From Paenibacillus chondroitinus NBRC 15376 (GTDB taxonomy: Bacteria > Bacillota > Bacilli > Paenibacillales > NBRC-103111), in contig NZ_BILW01000057.1 of the NCBI RefSeq assembly GCF_004000765.1, positions 1 to 32,309 of the forward strand: a stretch of DNA of 32,309 nt. The letters run 5' to 3'. Made by a program: the position numbers and the translations under genes. The notes below the pieces were generated by a model. It saw nothing but the letters and a program-made list of their open reading frames with translations. It had not been told where the DNA came from and searched no databases. Below, in pieces: positions 7,524 to 15,448 of the stretch (its first letter is position 1; every line of letters starts with the position of its first letter).

Positions 7524-7560
7524 AAAAAGAGCCCCTAGTCGAGGGTCTCTTTTATTTTTT
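7524..7560. terminator. Bidirectional intrinsic terminator
   Basis: AGAGCCCCT and AGGGTCTCT form a stem with one mismatch. It is followed by TTTTATTTTTT on the plus strand and TTTTTT on the minus strand. It should end the HAD phosphatase transcript and, from the other side, that of the frameshifted gene at 7707-8067. Confidence 0.8.
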
Positions 7561-7706
7561 ATATTTCTCTACAATGCTAAGCATGTGTAAGAAGGTGATT
7601 TTGAGTTTTTGCTGAACTTCCTGCCTTTAGATTTGCACTTAGAACAACTTCCGGAAAATTCATGTGCAACGAGCCTACATCACTTAGAAATAACAGATTT
7701 GTTAAG

Positions 7707-8067
7707 CTAGCCAAGAAGTACAAATCTCCTGTCACGGAGATATTTCCAAACATCAAGGTCCAGTGCAGCGGATGTATTTGAAAGTGTAGTTCCGGAGTAC
7801 AACTCTTTCTCTATGTCTTCGATAGAACCATACCGTTCCTGGTATGCTTGAATCTTTTTTTCAATAAATTCAATTTCACTTTCCTGCTCTTCTTCCTCTG
7901 CACGACGCATCCGCTCTTTAAATTCAAGGGCAATTTGATAAACAGCTTTAGTTTCACCGTTTGGACATTCTAATATCGTTTTGCCGGTTATTTCAACATG
8001 TTTTCCGGGTTCAGGGCAAAGGGGGAAAAGTCAATTCTTTTACTCCCATAAGCCCTATTTCGGACAT
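7707..8067 (-). pseudogene. Hypothetical coiled-coil protein (about 119 aa) interrupted by a +1 frameshift
   Basis: I do not recognise a family. A strong GGAGGAGGGA ribosome binding site precedes an ATG at 8067 that opens MSEIGLMGVKELTFP and then stops at UGA after 18 codons. Skipping one base, most simply in the C5 run at 8021-8025, joins this to a frame reading LCPEPGKHVEITGKT, then ECPNGETKAVY, a charged E-rich helix, and a C-terminal segment ending VWKYLRDRRFVLLG. The joined product would have 119 residues, two Cys (possibly a metal pair) and a probable coiled coil near residues 55-85. A shorter 67-residue ORF starting at 7910 is what remains without the shift. It is divergent from the acyl-CoA ligase gene. 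A sequencing error, a decayed gene or true recoding could each explain it. Confidence 0.6.
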
Positions 8068-8129
8068 ATCCTGTCCCTCCTCCCTATATATTTACTATAG
8101 AAATAGCCAATCCCCGGAGGTGCTTCCAT

Positions 8130-9746
8130 TTGGACAATTACCCATTAACGCTGCGCTCACTCTTCGAACGCTCCCAAACCTTATTCCCAAAAAAAGAGGT
8201 TGTTTCCCGAACTAGTACCGGCATTCACCGTTATACGTATGCTGATTTCGGCAGACGTTCGAAGAGATTGTCCAGCTCGCTGCAAGCGTTAGGGGTAAAG
8301 CCCGGGGATCGCATTGCTACTTTTGCCTGGAATCATCATTGGCATTTGGAGGCTTATTTCGCCATCCCCTGCATGGAAGCTGTCCTCCATACGGTGAATA
8401 TTCGTCTCCCCGCCGATCATATCGCCTACATTCTCAATCACGCGGAAGATCGTTTCCTCTTCGTAGATGAGACCTTGCTGCCCATTATAGAAAAAATCCA
8501 GGATCAACTGACGACCATCGAAGGCTACATCATCATGACGGATAAAAAGGAACTGCCGCCTACTTTTTTACAGCCTGTCTACGGGTATGAGAACATGATA
8601 GAGAGCGGTGATCCGCTTTACACATATCCTGAATATATAAATGAAAGCGCTCCCGCAGGGATGTGCTATACATCGGCCACAACGGGAAATCCCAAAGGTG
8701 TCATGTACTCTCACCGTGGGATCTATCTGCACTCGTTATCCATTGGGTTAGCGGATACGCTAGCTCTTTCGGAACGCGACGCTGTGCTGCCTATCGTCCC
8801 GATGTTTCACGTTAACGCCTGGGGGCTCCCCTTCGCCTCCGTCTGGTTCGGCAGCAAGCAGGTGCTTCCCGGACCGGCCCCTACGCCGGATATTCTGCTC
8901 CGCTTGATCGCGGACGAAAAGGTCACCATCGCAGCTGGCGTACCCACGGTTTGGACAGCTGCTCTTCAAGCGCAAGAGGCGCTGCAGCTGGATTTATCCT
9001 CATTGCGCGCCGTCGTCTGCGGCGGATCTGCTGCCCCGCGCAGCCTCATTGAGAGCTACGAGCAGCGGCTGAATGTTCCGTTCTATCATGCTTACGGCAT
9101 GACGGAAACATGTCCGCTCGTTACCGTCGCCCGCCTAAAAAGCTATCAAGAAGAAGCTTCGCTTGACGAGCAGTACGATACCCGGGCCACGCAAGGACTG
9201 CTGGTGCCTGGACTTGATATGAAAATCGTCGGAATGCGCGGCGAGGTGGCTTGGGACGGTAAGGAGATGGGGGAAATTTGGCTGCGAGGGCCCTGGGTAG
9301 CGACCGAATACTACAAAGACGCCCGAACTGCTGAGGGCTTCCAAGACGGCTGGTTTCATAGCGGAGATATCGCGGTCATTGATCCTGAAGGTTTCGTGAA
9401 ACTGGTCGATCGAGCCAAGGATTTGGTCAAAAGCGGCGGAGAATGGATTTCCTCTCTCGACTTGGAAAATGCGTTGATGGCGCACCCGAATGTGTATGAA
9501 GCCTGCGTGATCGGCGTGCCTCATCCTAAATGGGGTGAGCGGCCGCTCGCTTGCGTCGTCCTCAAAGATGCTGCCTTGCAAGCGGGGGATAAAAAGGGAT
9601 TGCTCACGTTCATTGAAGACAAATTTGCCAAGTGGTGGATTCCGGACGATGTGGTTTTCCTGCACGAAATCCCCCGTTCCTCGGTTGGAAAATTCATGAA
9701 ACGCGAGCTTCGCGAGCAATATCAAACCTATTTTACAGGAGACTGA
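8130..9746 (+). CDS. AMP-forming acyl-CoA ligase (fatty acid CoA ligase type)
   Basis: A 538-residue ANL-superfamily enzyme that activates a carboxylic acid to acyl-AMP and then acyl-CoA. The P-loop YTSATTGNPKG is at 180-190, YGMTE at 322-326, the GWFHSGD and LVDRAKDLVKSGGEWIS segments of the core/cap hinge follow, and the C-terminal catalytic Lys is K521 in SSVGKFMK. The sequence resembles medium/long-chain fatty acyl-CoA ligases of the AlkK kind. Translation starts at a TTG at 8130, chosen because GGAGGT lies 9 bases upstream and no in-frame ATG fits. It is followed after about 96 bases by a dienoyl-CoA reductase-like gene, which supports a fatty acid degradation role. Confidence 0.9.
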   Translation: MDNYPLTLRSLFERSQTLFPKKEVVSRTSTGIHRYTYADFGRRSKRLSSSLQALGVKPGDRIATFAWNHHWHLEAYFAIPCMEAVLHTVNIRLPADHIAYILNHAEDRFLFVDETLLPIIEKIQDQLTTIEGYIIMTDKKELPPTFLQPVYGYENMIESGDPLYTYPEYINESAPAGMCYTSATTGNPKGVMYSHRGIYLHSLSIGLADTLALSERDAVLPIVPMFHVNAWGLPFASVWFGSKQVLPGPAPTPDILLRLIADEKVTIAAGVPTVWTAALQAQEALQLDLSSLRAVVCGGSAAPRSLIESYEQRLNVPFYHAYGMTETCPLVTVARLKSYQEEASLDEQYDTRATQGLLVPGLDMKIVGMRGEVAWDGKEMGEIWLRGPWVATEYYKDARTAEGFQDGWFHSGDIAVIDPEGFVKLVDRAKDLVKSGGEWISSLDLENALMAHPNVYEACVIGVPHPKWGERPLACVVLKDAALQAGDKKGLLTFIEDKFAKWWIPDDVVFLHEIPRSSVGKFMKRELREQYQTYFTGD

Positions 9747-9842
9747 ACTCGTTCAGCGGTTCTGGCGAGCTGGATCGAGCAATTCGAAGCTGCTTCTGCT
9801 CATTAGGGATGCGGCAATTTCAAGATGAGGGGCAGGATGGAT

Positions 9843-10685
9843 ATGTTCGATGCATCTTTATTAAAGGATAAAGTCATTCTCATCACAGGTGGGGGTACAG
9901 GTCTTGGCCGTGCTATGGGAGAGCGTTTCCTGGAGCTGGGGGCGCAGCTTGCCATTACTAGCCGACGCGAGGAAGTATTGGCGAAGGCCGCTTCCGAGAT
10001 GGACGGTAATGTGTTCTATAAAAGCTGTGATGTGCGCGATCCGCAGCAAATCGCGGAGATGGTCTCGGCCGTGGAACAACATTATGGCCGGATCGATGTT
10101 CTCATCAACAATGCGGCTGGAAATTTTGCCAGCCCGACTGAAAATTTATCTTCGCGCGCGGTGGACGCGGTGCTGAATATTGTCCTTCACGGCACGTTTT
10201 ACACGACGCTGGAAGTGGGGAAACGATGGATCGAGCAAGGCACCGGCGGGACGATGCTGAACATCGTCACCTCGTATGCCTCCACGGGCTCGGCCTTCGT
10301 TGTGCCGTCGGCGGCCGCCAAGGCCGGCGTGCTCGCTTTGACGCGCTCGCTTGCCGTCGAGTGGGCGCGCCACGGCATCCGGCAAGTCGCGATCGCGCCG
10401 GGGCTGTTCCCCACCGACGGCGCGTGGAGCCGGCTGGCTCCGACGCCTGAGCTGTCGGAGAAGCTGCTGAACCGCGTGCCGCTGCGGCGGGTTGGGGAAA
10501 AAGATGAGCTGGCGAACCTCGCCGCTTATCTGATTTCGGACTACGCCGGGTACATCAACGGCGAAGTCGTCACGATCGACGGCGGCGAATGGCTGCAGGG
10601 CGCCGGGCAGTTCAATGACCTGCTCGAGGTGACCGACGAGGAGTGGATTAACCTTGCGGATATTACGCGCAAGGGGAAATCGTAG
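9843..10685 (+). CDS. SDR oxidoreductase of the 2,4-dienoyl-CoA reductase type
   Basis: A 280-residue NADPH-dependent SDR. The cofactor loop TGGGTGLG is at 15-22, followed later by INNAAGNFASPTE. The usual YxxxK is replaced by a Tyr 15 residues before the Lys (Y145, S156, K160), exactly the Y199/S210/K214 layout of mitochondrial DECR1, and the C-terminal GQFNDLLEVTDEEW also matches that family. The enzyme would reduce 2,4-dienoyl-CoA formed during beta-oxidation of unsaturated acids. In-frame ATGs exist at 9825, 9837 and 9843; I prefer 9843 because AGGGG lies about 10 bases upstream, while 9825 has no ribosome binding site. It probably shares an operon with the acyl-CoA ligase. The 3' two-thirds is visibly more GC-rich than the start. 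Confidence 0.87.
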   Translation: MFDASLLKDKVILITGGGTGLGRAMGERFLELGAQLAITSRREEVLAKAASEMDGNVFYKSCDVRDPQQIAEMVSAVEQHYGRIDVLINNAAGNFASPTENLSSRAVDAVLNIVLHGTFYTTLEVGKRWIEQGTGGTMLNIVTSYASTGSAFVVPSAAAKAGVLALTRSLAVEWARHGIRQVAIAPGLFPTDGAWSRLAPTPELSEKLLNRVPLRRVGEKDELANLAAYLISDYAGYINGEVVTIDGGEWLQGAGQFNDLLEVTDEEWINLADITRKGKS

Positions 10686-10930
10686 CGGTTCCCACCCAGC
10701 TATAGGTCACCCAGTCGAATAGATGGAAATCCTACCGTTATTCTGCCCTGCTCTGTCGTAGGGAATGGAATAACAGTAGAAGCTCCAACTAAATCGTCGG
10801 AAGTTGCCTAAAATATGGTAAATCAGGCTGGTATAAATTCCAGTTATTCTACCCAAAAGCAGGTTAATTGAGAAAATTAGCAGGAGTAATCGGCGTTAAT
10901 TACACGTAGCACCTCCGAGCGTACGCTGAA
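10686..10930. repeat. Convergent intergenic region with diverged repeat words
   Basis: No gene is visible between the dienoyl-CoA reductase-like gene and the terminator of the minus-strand sugar operon. The region is built of loosely similar words, including GGAAATCC..CCGTTATTCTGCC (10726 onward), GGTATAAATTCC.GTTATTC (10830-10850) and a segment at 10871-10893. Both of the last two have close relatives in the gap at 20738-21012, one of them inverted. Function unknown. Confidence 0.5.
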
Positions 10931-10959
10931 AAGCCCCGAACCTGTATGGTCTGGGGCTT
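10931..10959 (-). terminator. Intrinsic terminator of the minus-strand CUT1/Gfo-Idh operon
   Basis: AAGCCCC and GGGGCTT pair with an inner ACC/GGT stem around a five-base loop; on the minus strand the stem is followed by TTTTC. It lies 54 bases past the stop of the Gfo/Idh/MocA gene and may also slow plus-strand transcripts. Confidence 0.75.
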
Positions 10960-11013
10960 GAAAGTTATCCACAATGGACCTGAAATCCAGGAACTGACAC
11001 GCACCAGACGTGC

Positions 11014-12078
11014 TTAGCCAAACTGAATCTCAATCCCCTTTTCACTCGACTCATAAACCGCGCACAAGATTTTAGTCAATTCCACACCGTCTTGGACCGG
11101 TGAAATCAGCTCCTGGCGCCCCAGACAAGCTTGAACGAAATGGTCAATTTCGTTGCGGAAGCCGTCCATGAACTCGAACGAAGGATGATCGATCTGCGGC
11201 GTCACGTTGATGATCGTGTCATGCTTCTCGCTCACGATGCAGAAATCCGCTTCGATCTCGGCACCGCCTCGATCACCAAATATTTTCACAGCGAATTCAT
11301 TTTTCATCTTCGCATGCAAGGTGAAAGAAACGTCGACCATGAGCGACGCACCGTTCTCAAACCGGATAAGCGCGTTCGCCATGTCTTCCACCGTATTCTG
11401 GGAGGCATCATAATCCGCTGCCTTATAGAAGCTCAAGTTCTTAATGTTCGAGCGGTTGCCCAGCTTCTTGTAGGTGTTCCCGCTGACCGATTTCACCTTC
11501 GGCCGTCCCATCAAGTACCAGCACAAGTCGATGACATGAATGCCGATGTCAAAAAGCGGCCCCCCGCCGGCGCGTTCCTTGTCGGCGAACCAACCGCCGG
11601 GATTGCCCAACCGGCGCAAGTACGAAGCCTTGGCGTAGTAAATCTCGCCAACCTCGCCAGCATCCAAGAAGCGGCGCAGCACCTGCGCATTCGTGCCAAA
11701 GCGGCGGACGAAGCCGACCATCAGCAGCTTGCCGCTGCGGCGAGCCGCCTCCTCGACGCGCAAGGCTTCTTCAACAGTCGTGCAGAGCGGTTTCTCGCAT
11801 AACACGTGTTTGCCTGCCTCCAATGCGGCGATGCTTAAAGCGCCATGCGTATTGTTCCACGTGCAGATGCTCACAGCTTCCACCTGCGGGTCAGCCAGCA
11901 TTTCGCGGTAGTCGGTAAAAGCAACCTGCGCACCATATTTCTGGACAGCCGCGCGCGCCCGCTCCTCGTTCATATCGACGATACCGTAAAGTTCCACTTC
12001 AGGATGTTCCATATATGAGGTCAAATGTGCATCGGAGATGGAGCCGGCACCGATCACCGCTACTTTTAATTTCGTCAT
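11014..12078 (-). CDS. Gfo/Idh/MocA-family NAD(P)-dependent sugar dehydrogenase
   Basis: A 354-residue oxidoreductase. The N-terminal Rossmann motif is GAGSISDAH (10-18), the family EKP motif with catalytic Lys96 is in HVLCEKPL, and D177/H181 in DIGIHVID supply the usual acid/base pair. The C-terminal alpha/beta domain is of normal length. Members oxidise or rearrange sugars and inositols, so the substrate is not determined. GGGAGGACATC precedes the ATG at 12078. It is the last gene of the transporter operon, 28 bases after the second permease, so it probably acts on the sugar imported by that system. The terminator at 10931-10959 follows. Confidence 0.93.
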   Translation of the reverse strand: MTKLKVAVIGAGSISDAHLTSYMEHPEVELYGIVDMNEERARAAVQKYGAQVAFTDYREMLADPQVEAVSICTWNNTHGALSIAALEAGKHVLCEKPLCTTVEEALRVEEAARRSGKLLMVGFVRRFGTNAQVLRRFLDAGEVGEIYYAKASYLRRLGNPGGWFADKERAGGGPLFDIGIHVIDLCWYLMGRPKVKSVSGNTYKKLGNRSNIKNLSFYKAADYDASQNTVEDMANALIRFENGASLMVDVSFTLHAKMKNEFAVKIFGDRGGAEIEADFCIVSEKHDTIINVTPQIDHPSFEFMDGFRNEIDHFVQACLGRQELISPVQDGVELTKILCAVYESSEKGIEIQFG

Positions 12079-12106
12079 GATGTCCTCCCTAAGATGATGA
12101 ATGGCA

Positions 12107-12979
12107 TTAACCTTTTACAGCACCAGCCGTCATACCCTTCATAATTTGCTCTTGGAACAGCAGGAACACGACAATTGTCGGCAGTACAGCAATGGCAAGC
12201 GCAGCCATCGTCAGCTCGTAATCGGTCATATAACCTGTAGCAAAAGCGGACAAGCTCAGCGGAACCGTCTTCAACGCAGGCTTGCTGATAAACACGAGAG
12301 CAAACGCAAAGTCATTCCAAAACCGCAAAAACCCTAAGATCGCAACCGTCGAAAGCGCCGGTAAGCTAAGTGGAAGCATCATGCGGAAGAAAATCCCCCA
12401 ATAGCCTGTGCCGTCGATCAAAGCGGCTTCCTCAATTTCTTTGGGAATGGTGACTAAATAAGCCGCAACAACGAAAATCGCAAGCGGCAGTTCAAAAGCC
12501 GCATAAGGTAGAATAAGTGCGCCATACGTATTCAAAAGGCCTACTTTTTTCATGATAATAAATAATGGAACTAGTGTACTATGAATCGGAATGAGCATCC
12601 CGAGCAGGAATAATCCCATGAAAAACGGCTTTAATTTGAACTCAAACCGCGATAAGACAAAGGCTGCCAGAGCCCCCAACACTAACGTCAGCACGAGAGA
12701 AGCAATCGTGACAACCGTGGAATTCCAAAGCGATAGCCCCATCCCGGACACTTTCCAGGCCCGGACGATGTTGTCCCATTTCCAAGTTAGCGGCATTAAA
12801 AAAGGCCGTGAATAAAACTCTTCATTGGACTTCAAAGCACTCATAAACAACCAAATGAGCGGGTATAACGTGACTAACGCGTACAAACTAAGCAAAATAT
12901 TAACGACGCCTCGCGTCCAAACTTTCCGTCGCTTACCTCCAGCGGGAAAACCCGTCTGCATCGATACAACCTGCTCCAT
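12107..12979 (-). CDS. Carbohydrate ABC transporter permease, MalG/UgpE-like (CUT1)
   Basis: A 290-residue inner-membrane permease with about six hydrophobic segments. The cytoplasmic EAA loop reads EIEEAALIDGTGYWGIFFR followed by MLPLS, the contact site for the ATPase subunit. The C-terminus ends in the KGMTAGAVKG tail typical of MalG-type subunits. GGAGGGACATC precedes the ATG at 12979. It lies 35 bases after the partner permease and should form a heterodimer with it. No ATPase gene is present in the operon. Confidence 0.95.
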   Translation of the reverse strand: MEQVVSMQTGFPAGGKRRKVWTRGVVNILLSLYALVTLYPLIWLFMSALKSNEEFYSRPFLMPLTWKWDNIVRAWKVSGMGLSLWNSTVVTIASLVLTLVLGALAAFVLSRFEFKLKPFFMGLFLLGMLIPIHSTLVPLFIIMKKVGLLNTYGALILPYAAFELPLAIFVVAAYLVTIPKEIEEAALIDGTGYWGIFFRMMLPLSLPALSTVAILGFLRFWNDFAFALVFISKPALKTVPLSLSAFATGYMTDYELTMAALAIAVLPTIVVFLLFQEQIMKGMTAGAVKG

Positions 12980-13014
12980 AGATGTCCCTCCTGAGAGAAC
13001 TCTCTTCCTTTATT

Positions 13015-13890
13015 TTAACGATAATCCCGTTTCATCAAACGTTGGCTGCCTACAATCAAAATCAAACTTAGAATAATAATGGCTGTGGAAATCGCGCTTC
13101 CGAAGCCGAAACGATACACATTGAAGGTGCTGTTATACATGTAAGAAGCCAGCAGTTCGGTTGAATGCGCCGGACCTCCGCCTGTCATGACGTAGATCAG
13201 ATCGAATGCCTTCAAACTTCCCGAGATACACAGGACGACAGCCACTTTAACGGTATCCCAGATCATGGGCAGCGTGACGGCAAACAATTTGCGAACCGGT
13301 CCCACCCCATCAAGCTGCGCCGCATCTTCAATTTCTGGCGAAATATTTTGTAAAGCGGCAATAAACATAATCATATAAGGTCCAATATAATTCCAGATGA
13401 TCGGCACCATAAGTGCGTACATCGATACTTTCGGATCGGAAAGCCAAGCTTTCTTCCAGCCGTCCAGGCCGACGCCATCGAGCAAGAAGTTCAAAATACC
13501 GATTTGCGGGTGATAAATGTAACCCCAGATAATCCCTACAACAACCGAGGAGAGCACCATAGGCATAAAAACGGAAGCACGAATGACACGTTGGAAAAAC
13601 GTACTCTTCATAAGCAAAAGCGCTAAAATCAATGCAATCGGCACTTGACCGAACACGGACGCTGCAACGATAAGCATATTGTTTTTGAACGACTTCCAGA
13701 AAATTGGATCTTGGAACACTTCTACATAGTTGTCTAATCCGATAAACTTGGCCGCTCCGATCCCTTTCCAATCGAAAAAGCCATAGTAAGCTGACCAGAA
13801 AATCGGTACGATGACAAAAAACAGATAGAGCACTAAGGCTGGAAGAAGCCCTATAGTTATGAATCCTCTGATTCTTGCGGATACGGTCAT
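13015..13890 (-). CDS. Carbohydrate ABC transporter permease, MalF/UgpA-like (CUT1)
   Basis: A 291-residue inner-membrane permease with an N-terminal hydrophobic anchor and the EAA loop EIEDAAQLDGVGPVRKLF followed by VTLPMIW. Together with the next gene it forms the channel for a sugar delivered by the lipoprotein encoded upstream. The ATG at 13890 is preceded by GGGGGGAAATG. It is separated from the binding-protein gene by a strong hairpin (13930-13957), which should make its transcript less abundant than that of the binding protein. Confidence 0.95.
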   Translation of the reverse strand: MTVSARIRGFITIGLLPALVLYLFFVIVPIFWSAYYGFFDWKGIGAAKFIGLDNYVEVFQDPIFWKSFKNNMLIVAASVFGQVPIALILALLLMKSTFFQRVIRASVFMPMVLSSVVVGIIWGYIYHPQIGILNFLLDGVGLDGWKKAWLSDPKVSMYALMVPIIWNYIGPYMIMFIAALQNISPEIEDAAQLDGVGPVRKLFAVTLPMIWDTVKVAVVLCISGSLKAFDLIYVMTGGGPAHSTELLASYMYNSTFNVYRFGFGSAISTAIIILSLILIVGSQRLMKRDYR

Positions 13891-13929
13891 GACTTCATTT
13901 CCCCCCTTGCTAACTTTTTTTTGAAAAAA

Positions 13930-13957
13930 GGGCTCCAGCCGAACCTGGCTGGAGTCC
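13930..13957 (-). terminator. Intercistronic hairpin/partial terminator between binding protein and permeases
   Basis: GGGCTCCAGCC and GGCTGGAGTCC form an 11-base stem (one G-T wobble) with a six-base loop. On the minus strand it is followed by TTTTTTC. Because the permease genes lie just beyond, it probably acts as a leaky terminator or 3' stabiliser that raises binding-protein mRNA over permease mRNA. Confidence 0.8.
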
Positions 13958-13969
13958 TATGGCCATACG

Positions 13970-15319
13970 TTATTTGCCGACGGCTTTCGCCTGCGCGTCT
14001 TGAATTTTCTTGGCGATATCCTCTGGCTTGCCGCCCATGAGGAGCTCTTGAAGACCATTGTTCACGACATCAGCGCTAGCGGAGCTAAGCTTGCCGTCGT
14101 ATACAGGAGTTTTCTTAACCGTATTCATCATTTTGTACACTTCTGCGAACAAGGAGGATACTTTTGTCGTATCCAGATCTACTTTGTAGGACACAAGCTG
14201 ATTGCTTTCCAAAATAGCTTTCTGTGCTTCTGGACCAGACAACGCGTAGATCAACTCATAAGCAGCTGCTTTTTGTGCGCCGGTAACTTTCTTGCTCATT
14301 CCAAGACCTGTACCTACAACACCGGAAAGTGAGTTTGGATCCCCTTTACCGTTAGGAACAGATGGCAGTACCGTTACAGCCATGTTAGCCAAAGCCTCTT
14401 TGGATGTATTCGCTGCCAGGTTCGGAAGCGCCCAACCGCCGTCGATCATCATAGCGGCTTTACCTTGTGCAAACATTTGTTCCATTTGTGTATTATCGAT
14501 GGAGTTGAAACCATCTTGGAACGCGCCTGCTTTACCAAGCTGCTGGAGATACGTTAGCGATTGCACGAATTCCGGATCCGTGAACTTCGCTCCGTTCTGA
14601 TCTACCGCTTTCAAGAACCATTCCGTTCCTGTCACGCGGTCAGCGAGCGAGCTAAGGATACTGGATTGCGCTACCCATGCCGCTTTGTTACCTAGTGCGA
14701 TTGGCGTTACGTTGTTCTTTTTGAACGTGTCCACCAGCTTCATGAGATCATCCCAAGTTTTTGGCGGCTGAACATTATATTTATTAAAGATTTCTTTGTT
14801 GTAGTAAAGGATGGACGTTGGGGACAAGGCCATTGGCGCAGCATACGTTTTGCCGCTGATTGTGAAATCATCGAATGATCCTGGCATAAAGCCATTTTTC
14901 CACTCGGTTTTGCTGTCAAGCAGCTCGTTGATCGGCTGAATCAAGTCACCACCGACGAACTCCTTCGTCATAACACCAGGCCACATAACGAATAAATCCG
15001 GCATTTCATTTGCTGCAGCAACCGTTTTAAGACGCGGACGGTAGCCATCGGGTGGAATCCCCTGAATATCCAACTCCACGTTCGGGTGGTCTTTCTTGAA
15101 TTTCTCCATATATTCACGCATCAATTTGGCGCGAAGATCTTCACCTGTATAGTTGTGCCAAATCGATAGTTTAACTTTCTCACCAGACTTAGCTGCTGCT
15201 TCTGTCGACTTAGGTGCTGCGCTATCTTTGGCTGTATCTGTTGTGCCACCAGCACCGCAACCAGCTAACAGCGCTAATGACATTGTGGCCGCCAATGTAA
15301 CGATAAATGACTTCTTCAT
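13970..15319 (-). CDS. Extracellular carbohydrate-binding lipoprotein (family 1 solute-binding protein)
   Basis: A 449-residue binding protein with a lipoprotein signal peptide, lipobox LLAGC and lipidated Cys21, then an Ala/Ser/Lys linker. The mature part reads KLSIWHNYTGED and has the two-lobed family 1 pattern, including LYYNKEIFNKY, PKTWDDL and a late MIDGGW segment, all typical of oligosaccharide binders of CUT1 systems. GGGGGTC precedes the ATG at 15319. It is the first gene of the transporter operon and sits downstream of the kinase/regulator pair on the same strand. Ligand not readable from sequence. Confidence 0.95.
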   Translation of the reverse strand: MKKSFIVTLAATMSLALLAGCGAGGTTDTAKDSAAPKSTEAAAKSGEKVKLSIWHNYTGEDLRAKLMREYMEKFKKDHPNVELDIQGIPPDGYRPRLKTVAAANEMPDLFVMWPGVMTKEFVGGDLIQPINELLDSKTEWKNGFMPGSFDDFTISGKTYAAPMALSPTSILYYNKEIFNKYNVQPPKTWDDLMKLVDTFKKNNVTPIALGNKAAWVAQSSILSSLADRVTGTEWFLKAVDQNGAKFTDPEFVQSLTYLQQLGKAGAFQDGFNSIDNTQMEQMFAQGKAAMMIDGGWALPNLAANTSKEALANMAVTVLPSVPNGKGDPNSLSGVVGTGLGMSKKVTGAQKAAAYELIYALSGPEAQKAILESNQLVSYKVDLDTTKVSSLFAEVYKMMNTVKKTPVYDGKLSSASADVVNNGLQELLMGGKPEDIAKKIQDAQAKAVGK

Positions 15320-15379
15320 TCGTTGGACCCCCTAAAAGTTTCGTAAAAACCTAATCTGTAGCTCTCTTGTTACAACTTT

Positions 15380-15438
15380 AGTATAGGGGACATCTGCAGG
15401 AGACGGTACGGGAGAGACTTCGGCGCAAGGGGGGACAT
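15380..15438 (-). promoter_or_regulatory. Candidate promoter and direct repeat upstream of the binding-protein gene
   Basis: On the minus strand TATACT (15380-15385) is a good -10 box without a clear -35 box, as expected for an activated promoter. ATGTCCCC occurs at 15386-15393, touching the -10 box, and again at 15431-15438, 45 bases upstream. The neighbouring AraC-type response regulator is the natural candidate to act here; the sites are inferred. Confidence 0.35.
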
Positions 15439-15448
15439 TTTTCAGTCT

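Noticed and set aside
10140..10660. GC-rich patch in the dienoyl-CoA reductase-like gene, with similar patches at 19640-20000 and 31990-32309
   Set aside because: It could suggest transfer, but patches occur inside several unrelated genes with normal ribosome binding sites and no mobile element, so local codon bias is as likely.
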